A stretch of 64,000 nucleotides of DNA, taken from Pseudomonas sp. Irchel 3E13. Its GTDB lineage: Bacteria; Pseudomonadota; Gammaproteobacteria; Pseudomonadales; Pseudomonadaceae. This document shows positions 17,402 to 26,144 of the stretch, in pieces (the stretch's first letter is position 1; each line of letters begins with the position of its first letter). The notes under the pieces are model-generated. The model ran no database searches. It was given only the letters and a program-made list of their open reading frames with translations, and was not told the DNA's origin. A program made the position numbers and the translations under genes. Location: assembly GCF_900187455.1 (NCBI RefSeq), contig NZ_FYDX01000014.1, forward strand, positions 124,001 through 188,000. Reading direction: 5' to 3'.

Positions 17402-18577
17402 ATGAGCAGCGTGACCCTCAACCATGTACGCAAAGCCTTCGACGGGCGCGTCAATGCCATAGAACACCTCGACCTGCACATCGAGGACGGCGAGTTCTTC
17501 GTCCTGCTCGGCCCCAGCGGCTGTGGCAAAACCACCACGCTGCGCTGCATCGCCGGCCTGGAAGAACCCGACGCCGGGCAGATCCTGCTGGGTGATCGAA
17601 CCGTGGCCGATACGCAACAGGGCCTGTTCGTCGCGCCGGAAAAACGCAACATCGGCATGGTGTTCCAGAACTACGCGCTGTGGCCGCACATGACGGTCAG
17701 GCAGAACGTCGCCTACCCGCTCAAGACCCGCACCCGCCTTGGCGATGAGCAACACCGCCAGGTCATCGAAGCGCTGCAACTGGTGGGCCTCGAAGGCTAC
17801 GCCGACCGTTACCCGGCGGAGCTGTCGGGCGGCCAGCAGCAACGCGTGGCCCTGGCCAGGGCGCTGGTGGCCCGCCCGGCCCTGATGCTGTTCGACGAGC
17901 CGCTGTCGAACATGGATGCGCAATTGCGCATTCGCCTGCGCCAGGACTTGCGCCGCATTCATGACGAACTGGGCTACACCGCGGTGTACGTGACCCACGA
18001 CCATGCCGAGGCCCTGGCGCTGGCTGACCGCATCGCGGTGATGAATGCCGGCAGGCTGGAGCAGATCGGCACGCCCAGCGAAATCTTTCTGACACCGCGC
18101 ACTCATTTCGTCGCTGAATTCGTCGGCTTCGAAAACCTTCTGCGCGGTCATATCAGCAAGACCTCGGGCGAGCTGGCTCACGTTGCCCTCGCCGGCAGCG
18201 ACTTGCAGCTTGTCTCCGGCAACCCCGCCGGCCTCGCCGCCGAAACGCCGGTGTGGCTGGCACTGCGGGCCGCGCAGATCGTCGCGGTGCCGCTGGACCA
18301 TCCGGTGCCCGACAACGCCACCCTGCTGACCGGCATCCTCTCGCAGGTCACCTACGCCGGGGACCGCTACCTCGCCCAGGTCGTGGTCGAAGACCGGACG
18401 CTCGCCGTCACCCTGGCGCTGGATGTCTGGGGCACGTCAGCGCATACCCGCGAGTCGGTGTCCGGGCGCTCCGTGCATGTGCTGATCCAGCCCGGCGCCG
18501 CCGTGGTGATGCCGCGGGACGAACAGCCCGCGCACGACACCGCCGCCGCCACACCCGCCGAGCGGGAGGCCGCATGA
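17402..18577 (+). CDS. ABC-importer ATPase, FbpC/PotA type
   Basis: A 391-residue nucleotide-binding subunit: Walker A 'GPSGCGKTT', Q-loop 'GMVFQNYALWPHMTV', signature 'LSGGQQQR', Walker B 'LMLFDEP' and H-loop 'VTHDHAEA', followed by a C-terminal TOBE regulatory domain of about 120 residues. The start is ATG 17402, two bases after the permease stop. Its TGA overlaps the ATG of the binding-protein gene. An open frame extending to 16889 is an artefact lying inside the permease gene. Confidence 0.95.
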   Translation: MSSVTLNHVRKAFDGRVNAIEHLDLHIEDGEFFVLLGPSGCGKTTTLRCIAGLEEPDAGQILLGDRTVADTQQGLFVAPEKRNIGMVFQNYALWPHMTVRQNVAYPLKTRTRLGDEQHRQVIEALQLVGLEGYADRYPAELSGGQQQRVALARALVARPALMLFDEPLSNMDAQLRIRLRQDLRRIHDELGYTAVYVTHDHAEALALADRIAVMNAGRLEQIGTPSEIFLTPRTHFVAEFVGFENLLRGHISKTSGELAHVALAGSDLQLVSGNPAGLAAETPVWLALRAAQIVAVPLDHPVPDNATLLTGILSQVTYAGDRYLAQVVVEDRTLAVTLALDVWGTSAHTRESVSGRSVHVLIQPGAAVVMPRDEQPAHDTAAATPAEREAA

Positions 18578-19695
18578 AGCGCCTGCCTTACAGCCTGCGC
18601 CTGACGCTGGTGGTCGCCGCCCTGGCCGGGGTGTTCGCGCTGGGCACCCGGCAAGACGCATTCAGCGATGAGGAAGCGACCCAACGCACCCGCGAACTGA
18701 CCGGCAGTGCCTCGCAACAGGCGGCGATGGAGTCGCTGTACCGCGAAGCGCTCAAGGCCGGCGAGCATCAGGTGGTGGTCTATCAGGCGGCCATGGACTA
18801 CGAGTGGCAGCCGCTGTGGTCGAGGTTCGCCCAGGCCTTCCCCGGCATCCGGGTGACCTACATGCACCTGTCGCCGACCGCCGTGACCGACCGGCTCGAC
18901 GTGGAGAAAGTCACCGGCGCGCACTACGGCGACCTGATCAGCCAACCGGTCAACGTGGTCATGGGCATCGCCGACCGCGGCTACCTGGAAGGCTGGCGTC
19001 CGCCGACCGCGGACGACCTGGATACGCGCTGGCACTACAAGGACCAGGTCTGGTTCACCTTCAACAAGGTCTACGGCCTTGGCTACAACACCCAGCGTGT
19101 TGGCGAGGAGTCGCTGCCGACCAACCTCGAACAACTGCTGGCCGACAAATGGCGCAACAGCTTCGAATACGGCGCGCCGGGCGGCGGCGCGGGCACCACC
19201 GACGTGGCCTTGCTGCAACTGCTGGTGCAGCAGCGTATCGGCGTCGAGCAACTGACCGCCCTGCGTGATCGCGGCGGTGCCGGCGGTGCCCAGGAAGCCG
19301 GCGTCATCAGCCTCGCGCAGGGGCGCCGCGCATTGAATCCATGGGCCTACCTGCCGCCGCTGATGCGACAGCAGCGGCTGGGCGTGCCCATCGCCATCGA
19401 CTACCCGGCGGACTTCACCTTGCTGGTGCCGTTCGGCCAGGGGCTGGTGCGCCAGCCCGCCCACCCCAACGCCGCGCGCCTGCTGCTCACCTGGCTGATG
19501 ACCCCCGACGCCCAGGCGCTGCTCGCCAGCGAGGCGTTCTCGCTGGGCAACATGCCGGACGCGCCACTGCCACCGGGCCTGCCCGCCCCGGCAGCGGAGC
19601 AGGCCCGGCACACCATGCTGAGCCCGCAGGAAACCGCGCGCGGCCTCAAAGAGTGGGTGCCCCGGCTACGGGCGCTCTGGCAACAAACCCTGTGA
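18574..19695 (+). CDS. Periplasmic substrate-binding protein, FbpA-like
   Basis: A 373-residue exported type-II binding protein; ATG 18574 overlaps the ATPase stop as ATGA. An N-terminal hydrophobic segment ('LTLVVAALAGVFALG') acts as the signal sequence; no lipobox is seen. The folds 'VVVYQAAMDYEWQPLWSRFAQAFPGIRVTYMHLSP' and 'FNKVYGLGYNTQRVG…LLADKWRNSF' are typical of the ferric/thiamine/phosphonate binding cluster. The paired tyrosines used by classical FbpA for bare ferric ion cannot be assigned, which leaves room for an organic or chelate ligand. Confidence 0.88.
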   Translation: MKRLPYSLRLTLVVAALAGVFALGTRQDAFSDEEATQRTRELTGSASQQAAMESLYREALKAGEHQVVVYQAAMDYEWQPLWSRFAQAFPGIRVTYMHLSPTAVTDRLDVEKVTGAHYGDLISQPVNVVMGIADRGYLEGWRPPTADDLDTRWHYKDQVWFTFNKVYGLGYNTQRVGEESLPTNLEQLLADKWRNSFEYGAPGGGAGTTDVALLQLLVQQRIGVEQLTALRDRGGAGGAQEAGVISLAQGRRALNPWAYLPPLMRQQRLGVPIAIDYPADFTLLVPFGQGLVRQPAHPNAARLLLTWLMTPDAQALLASEAFSLGNMPDAPLPPGLPAPAAEQARHTMLSPQETARGLKEWVPRLRALWQQTL

Positions 19696-19716
19696 GCAAC
19701 GATCAAGGAATTTCAC

Positions 19717-20766
19717 ATGCCTGAACCGAAGATTGACCTGCACAGCCACTGGTTTTCCCCCACCGTCACCCGCCTGCTGAGCGAGCGCCGCCAGGGTGTC
19801 CGAATCGAACGCGCAAGCTCCGGGCCGGTGGCCCTGGTGCGCGGCGTCGACGATGCCCTGCCTGCACGCTTCGACCTGGGACCGCAATGGTTCGACCTCG
19901 ACCTGCGCCTCGAACACCTGGCCTCGGCGGGCATCGTTCACCAGCTCATCTCGTGGCCCACCACCCTGGGCGTCGACCCGCTTTCCGCGCCCGGCGAAGC
20001 CCTTGAACTGTGGCAGGCCTACAACAAGGACCTGGGCCAGTTGGTGCGCGAGCATCCCGCCCGTTTCTCCGCCGTGGCCGCGCTGTCCACCTCGGACATC
20101 GGCTGGTCCGTCGACGAGTTGGCCCGCGCCCATGAGCAGTGGGGCCTGATCGGCGCCGTGCTGCCGGTGAACGTGTTCGCCTCCAGCGAAGCGGCGGCGC
20201 ACATCCGGCCACTGCTGGTCGAAGCGCAAAAACACCGCTCGCACCTCTACCTGCATACCGGCAATGGCCACGCCAGCATCAGCGGCCAGCCGCCCGCGCC
20301 TGACGCCCGGGATATCGCGGCCGTCCGTTCGGCGGTCGCCACCGCCAGCGGATTCGCCAACGCGGTGTTCACGCTGCTGTTCACCGACCTGTTCGACGAG
20401 TTCCCGGACATCACCGTGCAGTTCGCCATGCTGGGCGGTTCCGGCACCTTCGCCAACCTGCTGGAGCAGTTCCTCGCCGCGCCGGAACGCTACGGCGCCA
20501 CCGACCTCCGCAAGCGCCTGGCACGCCTGACGTTCGACACCGGCGCCGCCGGCCGCGGCACTGAAGCCATCACCCATGTAGCCCGCGTGCTGGGCCACGA
20601 GCACATCGTGTTCGGCACCGACTACGCGCCGTTCGCCGACACCCGCGAGGTGATCGAAAACATCCGGCGGACCCCGCTGGATGCCGCCGCGCAACGCGAC
20701 ATCTTTTTCCACAACCCTGCCCGGCTGCTGCGCAGCAAAGGCGTGAACCTGACTGACCTGACCTGA
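19717..20766 (+). CDS. Amidohydrolase-family protein, ACMSD-like
   Basis: A 349-residue metal-dependent TIM-barrel protein of the amidohydrolase_2 group, which includes aminocarboxymuconate semialdehyde decarboxylase and resorcylate/dihydroxybenzoate decarboxylases. Metal ligands can be read: the N-terminal HxH ('DLHSHWF', His9 and His11), a histidine at 'YLHTGNG', and the C-terminal aspartate in 'VFGTDYAPF'. It is 21 bases after the binding-protein gene with AAGGA upstream and 13 bases before a DOPA-dioxygenase-family gene. The pairing suggests decarboxylation or hydrolysis of an aromatic ligand or of its ring-cleavage product. Exact reaction unknown. Confidence 0.85.
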   Translation: MPEPKIDLHSHWFSPTVTRLLSERRQGVRIERASSGPVALVRGVDDALPARFDLGPQWFDLDLRLEHLASAGIVHQLISWPTTLGVDPLSAPGEALELWQAYNKDLGQLVREHPARFSAVAALSTSDIGWSVDELARAHEQWGLIGAVLPVNVFASSEAAAHIRPLLVEAQKHRSHLYLHTGNGHASISGQPPAPDARDIAAVRSAVATASGFANAVFTLLFTDLFDEFPDITVQFAMLGGSGTFANLLEQFLAAPERYGATDLRKRLARLTFDTGAAGRGTEAITHVARVLGHEHIVFGTDYAPFADTREVIENIRRTPLDAAAQRDIFFHNPARLLRSKGVNLTDLT

Positions 20767-20779
20767 TCGAGAGCCCACC

Positions 20780-21307
20780 ATGACCGTGACCACCCAACGC
20801 GTTGCCGTACCCGATGTCCCCGCCGAAATCGACGAAATCGTCGCCTGGCACAGCCACATCTACTTCTCCGAGGACACCCGCCACATCGCCGAGCGCCTGA
20901 ACGAAGAACTGCAGGACCGCTTCAAGATCTGGGACTACCGCTGGCTGGATCAATCCAACGGCCTGCACCCGACGCCGATGTTCCGCTTTGCCCTGCTCAA
21001 GGAAGATTTCGAGCGCTATGTGTACTGGATTCTCGAAGCGCGCCAGGGGCTGAGCGTGTTGCTGCATGCGATCACCGAGAACGTCTACATCGACCACTCC
21101 TACCTCACGCTGTGGTTCGGCAAGCAGCTCGACCTGGGGTTGGACGGCATGCGCGAAAAAGAAGCGCAACGCCTCGCCGGCGAACCGACCGAAGTGAACA
21201 GCGTGCTGCTGGTCGGTCAGCAACGTCACCTTGCCGGGACGGTGCGCTACCGCCCGGGCGATGACACCTACAAGACCCGCGACTGGCCCGCGCCGAAACT
21301 GGCCTGA
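20780..21307 (+). CDS. DOPA 4,5-dioxygenase-family protein
   Basis: A 175-residue protein of the small extradiol dioxygenase family first known from betalain-making fungi. Conserved points: 'WHSHIYF' (His24, His26), 'GLHPTPMFRF' and 'LLHAI…YIDHSYLTLWFG', which supply the histidines expected to bind Fe(II) and substrate. Members cleave catechols such as L-DOPA or caffeate. Standing after an importer and beside an ACMSD-like amidohydrolase, it probably opens the ring of an imported catechol. Note that the usual 'HPNT' here reads 'HAIT', so activity is not certain. Confidence 0.85.
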   Translation: MTVTTQRVAVPDVPAEIDEIVAWHSHIYFSEDTRHIAERLNEELQDRFKIWDYRWLDQSNGLHPTPMFRFALLKEDFERYVYWILEARQGLSVLLHAITENVYIDHSYLTLWFGKQLDLGLDGMREKEAQRLAGEPTEVNSVLLVGQQRHLAGTVRYRPGDDTYKTRDWPAPKLA

Positions 21308-21318
21308 CCCTCACTGAA

Positions 21319-21348
21319 AGCGCCAGCCCTCCCGGCGAGGGCGGCGCT
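21319..21348 (+). other. Hairpin between dioxygenase and exporter genes
   Basis: AGCGCC (21319–21324) pairs with GGCGCT (21343–21348), enclosing CCCTC/GAGGG (21327–21331/21337–21341). No T run follows. It may dampen read-through into, or protect, the exporter message. Confidence 0.5.
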
Positions 21349-21394
21349 GCCTGCCAGAACCGGTCATCCGGCCTGTTTGAATCCAAGGACTTCC

Positions 21395-23200
21395 ATGACG
21401 TCGACCACGGTTCCCGACTCGCATATCCCCACACTGGCTTCGAGTCCGTTTCGCTTCACCCTGCAATTCGCACGGCACTTTCTCGGTTGGTATTTGCTGA
21501 TCGTGACCTTGCAAATCCTCTCCTCGGCCTGCGGCGTCACCGTGTCGCTGGCGCTGGGTCAGGTGGTCGGCGCGCTCAGCCACGACTTTTCCGGCCCGCG
21601 CGACCTCAACGCCGTCTGGCCGCCGCTGATCCTGTTCGTGGCGCTCAATCTGGGCGAACTGGTGTTTGGCCGCGTCGCCGGTTTCTGCCGCGTGCACGTG
21701 GCGCCGCTACAGCGCACCCGCGTCACCGCCCACCTGTTCGCCTACCTGCAACACCACTCCCAGCGCTACATCGGCAGCAACTTCGCCGGTTCCCTGGCCA
21801 ACCGCATCTCGGAAACGTCGATGGGCGTCAACATGACCCTGTGGGCGCTGATCTTCGACGTGATGCCGGTGCTGGTGACCATGGCCGTGGCGGTGATCAT
21901 TCTCGCCGGCGCCAGCCCGTTGCTGGCCGGCTTCACCTTCGTCTGGTCCATCGCCTTCGTGCTGCTGTCCTATGTGCTGGCGCGGCGCTGCCAGCCGTAT
22001 TCCCGGCTGTTTTCCGCCGCCCGCAGCGAAACCACCGGCCGCGTGGTCGACGCCGTGAGCAACCTGACCGCGGTGCGCCTGTTCGCCCGCATCGGTTTCG
22101 AACGGGCCCACCTGCAGCAATTCCTCTCCCGCGAAGTGGACGCCGCGCGGCGCGCCTGGGGCTTCAACGAGAAGATCGTGCTGTTCCAGACCAGTGCCTC
22201 ACTGGTGCTGAAAATCGGCCTGCTGGGTTTTGCCCTGTGGCAATGGCGCGAGGGCGTGATCGGCGTGCCCGAGTTCGTCATGAGCACCACGCTGTCGTTC
22301 GTGGTGATCGCCGAAGCGCGCAACATCAGCCGGCGGTTTCTCGACCTGTTCGAGTACTTCGGCAACATCGAAAACGGTGTCAGGACCATCGTCGTGCCCC
22401 ACGAGATCGTCGACAGCGAACAGGCGCGCGAGATCAAAATCGCCGCGGGCAGCATTGAAATCCGCAACCTCAGCTTCGGCTATCAGCCCGGCCAGGTCCT
22501 GTTCCACAACCTCAATCTGGTGATCCCGGCCGGACAGCGCGTCGGCCTGGTGGGTTATTCCGGGTCGGGCAAGTCGTCGCTGCTCAACCTGCTGCTGCGT
22601 CAGTACGATCCACAGCAAGGCGTGATCAGCATCGACGGCAAAGACATACGCCAGTTCACCCAGCACTCGCTGCATTCGCAGATCGGCCTGATCCCCCAGG
22701 AACCGGGCCTGTTCCACCGCAGCCTGCTGGACAACATCCGCTATGGCGATCCAGACGCCAGCGAGTCGGCGGTCGAGTCCGCGGCGCGGCAGGCCCATGC
22801 GCACGACTTCATCGAGAAAATGGACAAGCGCTACCACTCGCTGGTGGGTGAGCGTGGCGTGCGGCTGTCGGGTGGGCAACGGCAACGCATCGCGATCGCG
22901 CGGATCATCATCAAGAACGCGCCGATCCTGATCATGGATGAAGCGACCGCGAGCCTCGACTCCATCACTGAACAGGCCATCCAGGACACGCTGACCGACG
23001 TCATGCGCGACAAGACCGTACTCGTCGTCGCCCACCGCCTGTCCACGGTGGCACAACTGGACCGGATTCTGTTTTTTGATAATGGGCAGATCATTGAAGA
23101 CGGTTCGCACGAGGAACTGCTGTCGCGGCCCGAGGGTGCGTATCGACGGCTATGGGAGCGTCAGGTGGGGGGTGTGTTGCCGCTGCATGCGGTGGGGTGA
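21395..23200 (+). CDS. ABC exporter (membrane domain fused to ATPase)
   Basis: A 601-residue type-I half exporter, presumably a homodimer. About six membrane helices occupy residues 20–320; the nucleotide-binding domain carries Walker A 'GYSGSGKSS', signature 'LSGGQRQR', Walker B 'ILIMDEAT' and the H-loop 'VAHRLSTV'. ATG 21395 with AAGGA upstream is preferred over TTG 21377. It ends the 11–23 kb array, 87 bases after the dioxygenase gene. A role in expelling a chelate remnant, a toxic ring-cleavage product or a secreted chelator is possible; the sequence alone does not tell. Confidence 0.9.
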   Translation: MTSTTVPDSHIPTLASSPFRFTLQFARHFLGWYLLIVTLQILSSACGVTVSLALGQVVGALSHDFSGPRDLNAVWPPLILFVALNLGELVFGRVAGFCRVHVAPLQRTRVTAHLFAYLQHHSQRYIGSNFAGSLANRISETSMGVNMTLWALIFDVMPVLVTMAVAVIILAGASPLLAGFTFVWSIAFVLLSYVLARRCQPYSRLFSAARSETTGRVVDAVSNLTAVRLFARIGFERAHLQQFLSREVDAARRAWGFNEKIVLFQTSASLVLKIGLLGFALWQWREGVIGVPEFVMSTTLSFVVIAEARNISRRFLDLFEYFGNIENGVRTIVVPHEIVDSEQAREIKIAAGSIEIRNLSFGYQPGQVLFHNLNLVIPAGQRVGLVGYSGSGKSSLLNLLLRQYDPQQGVISIDGKDIRQFTQHSLHSQIGLIPQEPGLFHRSLLDNIRYGDPDASESAVESAARQAHAHDFIEKMDKRYHSLVGERGVRLSGGQRQRIAIARIIIKNAPILIMDEATASLDSITEQAIQDTLTDVMRDKTVLVVAHRLSTVAQLDRILFFDNGQIIEDGSHEELLSRPEGAYRRLWERQVGGVLPLHAVG

Positions 23201-23294
23201 TCTTTGGGTTTGGGCTTGGGTTTTGTGCGTTTATCCATTGGATGCAGCGAGCCTGCCGGTGAAGTTACGGGCAGCACCTGGGCTCGCGCATCGT

Positions 23295-23321
23295 CCTTCG
23301 CGAGCAAGCTCGCTCCTACAG
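23295..23321. repeat. REP-like palindromic element
   Basis: Contains GCGAGC-aa-GCTCGC (23300–23313) followed by TCCTACAG, a short intergenic repeat form common in P. fluorescens-group genomes. It fills the 177-base gap between the exporter gene and xenA, where I see no gene. Confidence 0.7.
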
Positions 23322-23377
23322 CATCGGTGGGTTGCGTGCCAGCGATAGACGCCGGCAGGCAGGTCGTGCGCTCGAAC

Positions 23378-24469
23378 TCAGCGATAACGCTCAAGCCAAT
23401 GCGCGTAAGGCGCCGGCAAGGTCCACGACGCCTTCTCCACGCCCAATTCCTTGGCCGCGAAATACGCCCAATGCGGATCGGCCAGATGAGCGCGGCCCAC
23501 CGAGACGATATCCAGTTGGCGCGAACTCACCGCTTCTTCCGCCAGTTGCGGCGTACCGAAGCCCCACGCGGAGGTGACCGCCAGGCCGCTTTCGTCACGC
23601 ACACGGCGGGAGATTTCACCGAGGAACGCCGGGCCCCACGGGATGTTGGTTTCGGCGATGGTGAAGCCGACGCTGACGCTCAGCAGGTCAAGGCCACCGG
23701 CCTTGAAGCGGCGGGCCAGTTCGATGGATTCGCTGAGGGTCTGCTCGTCGCGACCGTCGTACTCGATCACGCCGAAACGCGCGGTCAGCGGCAGGTGCTC
23801 GGGCCAGACTTCGCGCACGGCGGCGAGGGTTTCAAGCAGGAAACGGCTGCGGTTGTCGAAGCTGCCGCCGTAGGCGTCGGTGCGTTGGTTGGAGTGTTCG
23901 GAGAAGAAGCTTTGCGCCAGGTAACCGTGGGCGAAGTGCAGTTCGATCCACTCGAAGCCGGCTTCAAGGGCGCGACGGGCACCGTCGACGAATTCCTGTT
24001 TGACCCGGGCGATGTCGTCCAGGGTCATTTCCCGCGGTACTTTCGGCAGGTGGTGACCGAAGGCGATGGCCGACGGCGCGATGGTCTGCCAGCCACGGGC
24101 GTCGTCTTCGGCGATATGGTCGTCACCTTCCCACGGACGGTTGGCGCTGGCCTTGCGGCCGGCGTGGGCGATCTGGATGCCCGGCACCGAACCCGCGGCC
24201 TTGATTGCCTTCACCACCGGCACGAACGCCTGGGTGTGCGCGTCGCTCCAGATACCGGCGCAACCGGGGCTGATGCGGCCTTCAGGCGCCACGGCAGTCG
24301 CCTCGACCACCACCAGACCGGCACCGCCACGGGCCATGCTGGCGTAGTGAACGTGGTGCCAGTCGTTGACGATGCCGTCTTCGGCCATGTACTGGCACAT
24401 CGGTGGAATGGCGATGCGATTGCGCAGGGTGAGGTCTTTCAAGGTGTAGGGTTGGAAAAGTTTGGACAT
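23378..24469 (-). CDS. xenA: Xenobiotic reductase, old yellow enzyme family
   Basis: A 363-residue FMN enzyme of the YqjM/XenA class that reduces activated alkenes, nitrate esters and nitro compounds with NADPH. It starts 'MSKLFQPYTLKDLTLRNRIAIPPMCQYM' (with the class-specific cysteine in PPMCQY), and has 'HAGRKAS', 'HFAHGYL' (substrate histidine pair region) and the C-terminal 'APYAHWLERYR'. It is, from memory, very close to P. putida XenA. It is divergent from an ArsR-type repressor gene with a shared palindrome. Confidence 0.95.
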   Translation of the reverse strand: MSKLFQPYTLKDLTLRNRIAIPPMCQYMAEDGIVNDWHHVHYASMARGGAGLVVVEATAVAPEGRISPGCAGIWSDAHTQAFVPVVKAIKAAGSVPGIQIAHAGRKASANRPWEGDDHIAEDDARGWQTIAPSAIAFGHHLPKVPREMTLDDIARVKQEFVDGARRALEAGFEWIELHFAHGYLAQSFFSEHSNQRTDAYGGSFDNRSRFLLETLAAVREVWPEHLPLTARFGVIEYDGRDEQTLSESIELARRFKAGGLDLLSVSVGFTIAETNIPWGPAFLGEISRRVRDESGLAVTSAWGFGTPQLAEEAVSSRQLDIVSVGRAHLADPHWAYFAAKELGVEKASWTLPAPYAHWLERYR

Positions 24470-24500
24470 GCAGGAGGCTCCGACAGGTTTTGATACGATT

Positions 24501-24518
24501 GTTCGATAGTATTCGAAC
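24501..24518. promoter_or_regulatory. Operator palindrome GTTCGA-N6-TCGAAC
   Basis: A perfect 6-bp inverted repeat with a 6-base spacer lies between the divergent xenA and arsR-type genes, 32 bases before the xenA start. It is the best candidate site for the ArsR-family repressor. Confidence 0.65.
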
Positions 24519-24555
24519 TATGGCATTTAGTGAAGCGTCCGTTATCATCAGCACC

Positions 24556-24855
24556 ATGCGCGCCTACAAACACCCCGATCCCCAAGACTTCGTACTCGAA
24601 CGTATCCTCTACGCTCTGAGTGACCCTGTTCGCATGGAAATCGTTCGCTGCCTGGCCGGTGTCACGGAAGCCACCTGCGGCGAACTCGACGGCGGGCGAC
24701 CGAAGTCGAGCATGTCCCATCACTTCCGTGTGCTGCGTGACGCCGGCCTGGTGCAGACCCGTTCGGTCGGCACCACGCATATGAACTCCCTGCGCCTCGA
24801 CGCGCTGGACGGGCGTTTTCCGGGGTTGATCGGGGCGATCCTGTCGCACAAGTGA
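24556..24855 (+). CDS. ArsR-family transcriptional repressor
   Basis: A 99-residue winged-helix repressor starting 'MRAYKHPDPQDFVLERILYALSDPVRMEIVRCL' with the recognition helix 'SSMSHHFRVLRDAGLVQTRSVG'. It has no metal-binding cysteine pair of the classical ELCVC type, so a non-metal signal (an electrophile) is likely. ATG 24556 is chosen; ATG 24520 in frame is possible but lies against the operator. It is divergent from xenA, its probable target, and ends 7 bases before the convergent MFS gene. Confidence 0.92.
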   Translation: MRAYKHPDPQDFVLERILYALSDPVRMEIVRCLAGVTEATCGELDGGRPKSSMSHHFRVLRDAGLVQTRSVGTTHMNSLRLDALDGRFPGLIGAILSHK

Positions 24856-24862
24856 GGCGGGC

Positions 24863-26062
24863 TCAGGCCGGCGCCGTCTGACGCTCGCGCAACCGCCAGT
24901 ACCCCAACACCGCCACCAGCAGCACCGCGCCGCCCGCCGCCAGCGCCACCGTGAAACCAGCCTGCGCCCCGCCCTCGTCCAGCACCTGCCCGGACAACGC
25001 CGCGCCCGCCGCCACGCCGACATTCAAACCAGCCAGCAGCCAGGTCATGCCTTCGGTCAGCCGCTGTTCGGGCACCACCCGCTCCACCAGCGACATCGCG
25101 ACGATCATGGTCGGCGCGAAGAACACCCCCGCCACCAGCACCGCGGCAATCAACGTCGCAATACCTCCGACCAGCGACAACGGCACCGTCGTCGCCGCCG
25201 TCGCCAGGCCGCCCAGCAGCAACAGGCGATGCAGCGGCTGATTCAAGCGCAGCGCGCCGAATACCAGCCCCGCCACACACGAGCCCAACGCATAGGCCGA
25301 CAGCACCAGGCTCGCGGCGGCCGGTTGTCCGAGTGCTGCGGCGAAGGCCACGCTGACGATATCGACCGTTCCGACGATCACGCCCATGGCCACCATCAGC
25401 AGCGTCAGCAGCCGCACCTCGCCCAGGCCCATCACGGAACCACCGACCTGCCCCGCCTCCCCCGCCGCCAGCACCGGCGGCTCGCTGCCGCGCTGCGCCA
25501 CCAGCGCCAGCACACCGATCACCAGCAACAGCGCCGCCATCAAGGGCCCGGCCTGCGGGAACCACGCCACGCACAACCCCACCGACAGCGGCGGTCCGGC
25601 GATAAAGCTCACTTCATCGAGCACGGTTTCAAGCGAATACGCCGTCTGCAACTGCGGCTGCCCGCGATAAAGCGCCGTCCAGCGTGCCCGCACCATCGCC
25701 GACAGGCTCGGCATGAAACCGCTCAGCGCGGCGCCGAGAAACAGGCTCCAGTCGCCCAACGGCCAGCCGCTACCGAGCAGCAACAAGGCCATGCCCAGCA
25801 CGCTGATCGCGGTCGCCAGCGGCAACACCCGGCGTTGCCCGTGACGATCCACCCGCCGGGAAATCTGCGGCGACAGCAGCGCGTAAGTCAGCACGAAGGT
25901 CGCCGACACCGCCCCGGCCAGCGCGTAGCTGCCGCGCAGTTGCGCCAGCAGGGTGATGATGCCGATGCCGGTCATGGGCAACGCGAGGCGCGCCAGCAGA
26001 CCAGCCAAAACAAAGGCCCGCGTACCGGGCTGGTCAAAAAGCGATCGATAAGGATTGTTCAA
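24863..26062 (-). CDS. MFS transporter
   Basis: A 399-residue major facilitator with about twelve membrane segments; the loop motif 'RRVDRHGQRRVLP' after helix 2 is the MFS motif A variant. The start is TTG 26062, because AAGGAG lies 7 bases before it and longer in-frame extensions run through the operator region. It is divergent from a TetR gene and shares with it two matching palindromes, so it is probably a drug or toxic-compound efflux pump repressed by that TetR protein. Confidence 0.9.
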   Translation of the reverse strand: MNNPYRSLFDQPGTRAFVLAGLLARLALPMTGIGIITLLAQLRGSYALAGAVSATFVLTYALLSPQISRRVDRHGQRRVLPLATAISVLGMALLLLGSGWPLGDWSLFLGAALSGFMPSLSAMVRARWTALYRGQPQLQTAYSLETVLDEVSFIAGPPLSVGLCVAWFPQAGPLMAALLLVIGVLALVAQRGSEPPVLAAGEAGQVGGSVMGLGEVRLLTLLMVAMGVIVGTVDIVSVAFAAALGQPAAASLVLSAYALGSCVAGLVFGALRLNQPLHRLLLLGGLATAATTVPLSLVGGIATLIAAVLVAGVFFAPTMIVAMSLVERVVPEQRLTEGMTWLLAGLNVGVAAGAALSGQVLDEGGAQAGFTVALAAGGAVLLVAVLGYWRLRERQTAPA

Positions 26063-26117
26063 TGTTGCGCTCCTTGGCACCTCGCGCTTGCCATTGCGGC
26101 AGGCGACGGGAAAAATA

Positions 26118-26132
26118 CATACGGCTCGTATG
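26118..26132. promoter_or_regulatory. TetR operator copy A (CATACG-N3-CGTATG)
   Basis: Perfect 6-bp palindrome with 3-base spacer, centred at 26125 in the MFS–tetR gap. A second copy is centred 31 bases away, about three helical turns. Confidence 0.8.
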
Positions 26133-26144
26133 AATAAAAGCCTA

